A stretch of DNA of 64,000 nt, taken from contig NW_025813447.1 in the NCBI RefSeq assembly GCF_021976095.1, positions 6,054,349 to 6,118,348 of the forward strand, given 5' to 3'. This stretch comes from Xenia sp. Carnegie-2017 (taxonomy: Eukaryota; Cnidaria; Anthozoa; Malacalcyonacea; Xeniidae). The notes under the pieces are model-generated. The model did no database searches and had not been told where the DNA came from. It was given only the letters and a program-made list of their open reading frames with translations. The stretch's first letter is position 1. Every line of letters starts with the position of its first letter. A program made the translations under genes and the position numbers. Shown in pieces: positions 60,958 to 64,000 of this stretch.

Positions 60958-62239
60958 AAAGGAGCTGCTCAATGAATTTGACATTTTCTCTGAAAGTTTG
61001 TTGAAGCTCTGGTTAGTCGATGATAATTCTAGCATCGGTGCACAAGTATGGGCCACAATCACTCGAGTATTTCAAAGCCATCATCACAGAATATATATAA
61101 TATATTAAACCGTTTAATAAACCGTTTTAGGATTAATATATTATATATATTCTCTGATGATGGCTTTGGAATAAAGTCGAAACACGGTGCCATCCAGTAA
61201 ACTGCTATAGTGGCGAGAATCTCTCGTCCATACGCAGTTTAAAAAGAGATTTGACTCGTCTCCAATCCCTGTGGGCTTGGTAGCTCAACAGGTAGAGCGG
61301 CGGACTAGTATCTCGAAGGTGCGAGTTCAAATCTCGTCCAAGTCACATGTTTTTCATGTGCATATTAAACCGTGCTAGGATTAATATATTTTATACATCA
61401 CTCGAGCAGAACCACTGGTTGTATTGAATGAAACGTCTATCTTCTCTACGGTGATATCAATGCCAGTGACAGATTGTAAAAATGCTGCAAACGTGTTTTG
61501 ATCAAAGCACACCCCTTCACTTTCGGTCTTTGGTCCAGCAGGAATCAGCTTGATAACACGTTTTGATGAAGGTTTCTTGGCAGCATACATATCTTGCTAA
61601 TCGGAAAAATTATTGAACTCTTGATGGAGTATTAATGCTTCCAATTCACCACTAAAGATATTTGATACAAAAACTAAAAATTTTTTCTAACCTTTAGGAA
61701 TTCATACTCAACGTTGAGCAATATTGGCATTTCTTCTTCTATGGCCTATCGCACTTGTCATTCTACCCAATCTCTTTCAAACTCAAAGTCGTGAATCACA
61801 CGTCCTTTTTGCTCCAAACTTAATCGAGTTTGATGCGTTGGTACTTTATCCACAGAAGGATTGTATATAAACACGACACCTTTGTGAACAAGCCTCTTTT
61901 TCTTAAGAATTTTTTTTTTCATAGGTTGTCCACTTGCTTGACGCCGCTTGCCAGTTCATCTTCTTTGATGTGAATTTCCATTTCCACCATGATTACGAAT
62001 AAGATTTGAAGTTGCATGTTGAAAAGCTGGAAACAGGCGAACAAGTTCTTAGTTAGCAAATCTGTTGGCGAAGGCTGTGATGGTTGAACGACATTATTGA
62101 TTGCTGGTTGCTTTTCTCTTAAGCGCGAAATGCTTTGGATTGCATTTGAGATTAACCCATCCATAGTAGCACGGTGATTTTGATTATTTTCATCAGTACT
62201 TTGACTACGACTTTGCACCCTTTCCGCTATGTTGTTCAT
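60958..62239 (-). pseudogene. Unrecognised ORF cluster within the long-TIR element, broken
   Basis: From 62239 down: MNNIAERVQSRSQSTDENNQ, DGLISNAIQSISRLREKQ, then a basic region RRQASGQPMKKKILKKKRLV, then LSLEQKGRVIHDFEFERDWV, EEEMPILLNVEYEFLK, KRVIKLIPAGPKTESEGVCF, IDITVEKIDVSFNTTSGSAR. Across the SINE insertion it continues as VIVAHTCAPMLELSSTNQSF and ends near 60958. The layout (coiled N-terminus, basic stretch, then a compact domain) faintly recalls multi-copy uncharacterised cnidarian proteins, but I cannot name a domain. It is interrupted by the insertion and a few other breaks. Confidence 0.45.
61071..61396 (+). repeat. SINE-like element (family T, copy 2) with ribozyme-like hairpin and tRNA-like head
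   Basis: Flanked by the 10-bp TSD atcactcgag (about 61061-61070 and 61397-61406). The first half is a foldback (caaagccatcatcacagaat mirrored by ctgatgatggctttgg), the second half the tRNA-like unit shared with 7049-7240. The tRNA-like part is 61274-61344: the acceptor pairs GGCTTGG/CCAAGTC and the T arm pairs, but the anticodon stem does not, so it is not a tRNA gene. The ancestral head looks like a tRNA with a CTAGTA(A/T) anticodon loop, possibly tRNA-Thr(AGT). Confidence 0.7.
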
Positions 62240-62338
62240 GAATAAATTAGATATGCTAATTTAATTACTTCAATAATTGAAGTTTAGAAGGAATAAATAG
62301 AATTTAGAAAGCTAAAATGCGAATGACAAATGAGTACA

Positions 62339-63655
62339 AGTAAATGGTTTGAGCCCGGAGTATCGTTACATGTTTGTAAATGTAGATCGTCCAGGTTGGT
62401 ATAGTCCTGAGAAGGACTGTTTTTGTTGTTGTTGACTGACGTTTCGACAACCTTAGCGTTAGTCATCTTCAGAGTCAAATGAGGAGTAAACGTCATGTTA
62501 GCCGTATTTGTTATCTGGTTCTTACGTCATTGTATTGTGTGTACAGGAAATGTGTATTGTCATTGTGAATTAGTGTGAAGTGAAATATTTTTAGTTGTGA
62601 AGTGTGATTTAGGTGTCATGTTTTTGGTTGTAATGTGTGGGTGTCAATTGTGTATTGTTATTGTGAATTAGTGTGAAGTGTAATGTTTTTAGTTGATCGT
62701 TTGTGTGTATTGTGAATAAGTCGTTTGTAAGGTGCCGGTAATTACTGTGATCTGTTCAGGGGGGTTTTTTCCAAGTTGGTATACCAACTTTCTAATGTAA
62801 GCCGTTGTCTATAGTCAGTACTGTAAGTAATGCATTTTGCCGAGTCCCAGTCAATGTTGTGCTTTGTGATTCGGTGATGTTCGGCAATGTGATTAGTTTT
62901 GTCTTGTTTCTTTGTAGCTCGTTTGTGTTCAGTAAGTCTTATGTTTAAGTTCCTGCCAGTTTCCCCGATATAGGAGGCGTGGCAGTCGGAGCAGTTTATT
63001 TTTTAACTTGCACCTTGTCGTTCCTTGGGTTGTTCTTTGTCCTTTATGTTCGTTAGTACTTGTCGTAACGTTGTGATTGGTTTATGTGCGACACGTATGT
63101 TGTATGGTTGTAAGATACGCGAGATAGTCTCAGACGTACCTTTGATGTAAGGTATCGTTGCTGTTGTCACTGAGTGGTTCGTTTCGTTGGGTTTGTAAGT
63201 GTTGCGTTAGATGAAGTCAGAATTATAGTTGTTTTTGTCAAAAACACGTTTGAGATAGTTGTTTTCGTTGTGTAGAGCGTCCGGTGAATCACATATGATT
63301 TGTGCACGTCTTGTTAATGTTCTGATTGTGGTGGCTTTGTGTGATGTAGGGTTATAAGATGATTGGTCTGGTAGTCGGTCAGTATGTGTTGGCTTGCGAT
63401 AAACTGTTTTCGTAGTTTTTGATTGTCATGTTTTACCAAACAGTCGAGAAAAGGAAGAGTTCTGTTTTCTTCGACATCTTTGGTAATTTGTATGTGGCTG
63501 TTCTGTTTGTTGATGTGAGTGTGAAAGTCATCAATCTCGTCTGCATGTAGTGCTGTGATTGTGTCATCTACGTAGCGAAACCAAAAAGGTAGTGTATGTT
63601 AGTAAGTCGTGAGCGCCCGTTCCTCTATAGATTGCATTACAGTTTCAGCAACTCA
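62339..63655 (-). mobile_element. PLE family P1, copy F (5'-truncated)
   Basis: Minus-strand copy: tail at 62339-62780, endonuclease end about 62800-63010 (mirrored cgatataggaggcgtggcag), RT segment to about 63655, where it stops abruptly in the RT region. Unlike B-E no inverted second tail is seen. It sits just inside the right arm of the long-TIR element. Several breaks. Confidence 0.82.
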
Positions 63656-63789
63656 TTTCAGCAAGAATATTTGTGGTTGGCAAGAATTAAATAGTGTTTG
63701 CAATGAATTTTAGAGTTTGGAATGCCGTATTTGGGAGTTTAGAAGAAATAAATAAAGTTTAGAATTATGACGGGTTCCGCGCGCCATAA

Positions 63790-64000
63790 TAAATGGCGGA
63801 AAATTTTACATTTTTCTTCTGACTTTTATTCATATACTTACAAAATGGCGCTCATGAAAATATTCAACTACCAACAATTCAGTCTTATAGAAATATTAGA
63901 AATTAATTCTTAACCCTAACCATTTCCCTTGCGCTCCACATGTAAGCGCCCCTGATATATGCTTTACTGCTGGGGCCAGTTGCACGGAAAACGAATAGCG
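63790..64000. other. Right edge, no feature assigned
   Basis: Contains ctggggccagttgcacggaa at the very end, which looks like the start of another repeat running off the window. Confidence 0.3.

Larger units (their letters stand above)
60190..63789. mobile_element. Long-TIR mobile element of unassigned superfamily
   Basis: Left arm 60190-60318 and right arm 63660-63789 are inverted copies of about 130 bp, close to 90% identical by eye (ttatggcgcgcggaacctgt at the outer left, mirrored at the right). TAAA lies directly outside both ends (60186-60189, 63790-63793), a possible 4-bp TSD. It contains an unrecognised minus-strand ORF cluster, a SINE-like insertion (61071-61396) and a PLE insertion (62339-63655); without these it is about 2 kb. 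Broken in several places. Flanking motifs related to gagcgcaag lie outside both arms, so the true ends may be further out. Confidence 0.6.

Noticed and set aside
61274-61344. tRNA gene on the plus strand
   Set aside because: The anticodon stem does not pair and the same unit is repeated at 7.1 kb with a deletion; part of a mobile repeat.
62325-63664. aaatgagt / aactcattt as a TSD for PLE copy F
   Set aside because: The two are inverted, not direct, so they cannot be a target duplication.

Overview
This is an AT-rich, intron-rich and repeat-rich animal nuclear sequence. The genes are animal-type, with GT-AG introns and many exons of 40-240 bases. The repeats include a tRNA-headed SINE, Penelope-like retroelements (PLEs), a THAP9/P-type transposon, PIF/Harbinger, hAT and several MITE families. 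The SINE style, the THAP-domain type and the PLE load resemble anthozoan cnidarians (coral or sea anemone). That is inference from memory; no bacterial, viral or organelle backbone is seen. || LAYOUT. 0-0.6 kb: THAP-domain exon (-). 2.9-5.7 kb: two exons of an unrecognised secreted cysteine-rich protein (-). 8.8-12.6 kb: SNRNP48, the U11/U12 minor-spliceosome 48K protein, seven exons (-). It stands head to head, about 250 bp away, with FBH1 (F-box DNA helicase 1, also FBXO18), which runs 12.87-47.69 kb on + in 21 coding exons. All FBH1 splice phases agree and the open frame is 1197 codons. 52.4-59.4 kb: 3' part of a monoacylglycerol-lipase-like gene (-). 57.3 kb: last exon of an unrecognised gene (-). 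60.2-63.8 kb: a long-TIR mobile element holding an unrecognised ORF cluster. || REPEATS. Five PLE insertions of one family lie in FBH1 introns and a sixth lies in the 60-64 kb element. Several have the tail repeated in opposite orientations at the two ends, with target-site duplications (TSDs). A second PLE lineage (14.8-16.1 kb) is itself interrupted by one of them. A 1.6 kb P-type transposon with perfect 36-bp TIRs sits inside a MITE whose uninterrupted relative lies 2 kb away. A PIF/Harbinger element (31.9-33.3 kb) still carries a SANT/Myb-like ORF. A 316-bp hAT derivative (59.5 kb) has a perfect 8-bp TSD. || HOW THE GENES FIT. FBH1 (SCF-linked UvrD-type helicase, recombination control) and SNRNP48 (minor spliceosome) probably share a divergent promoter; there is no operon logic. 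The most unusual signals are three copies of a 19-residue motif in the FBH1 N-terminus, a hairpin resembling a hammerhead-ribozyme core that recurs in at least four repeat families, and the nested-insertion histories.
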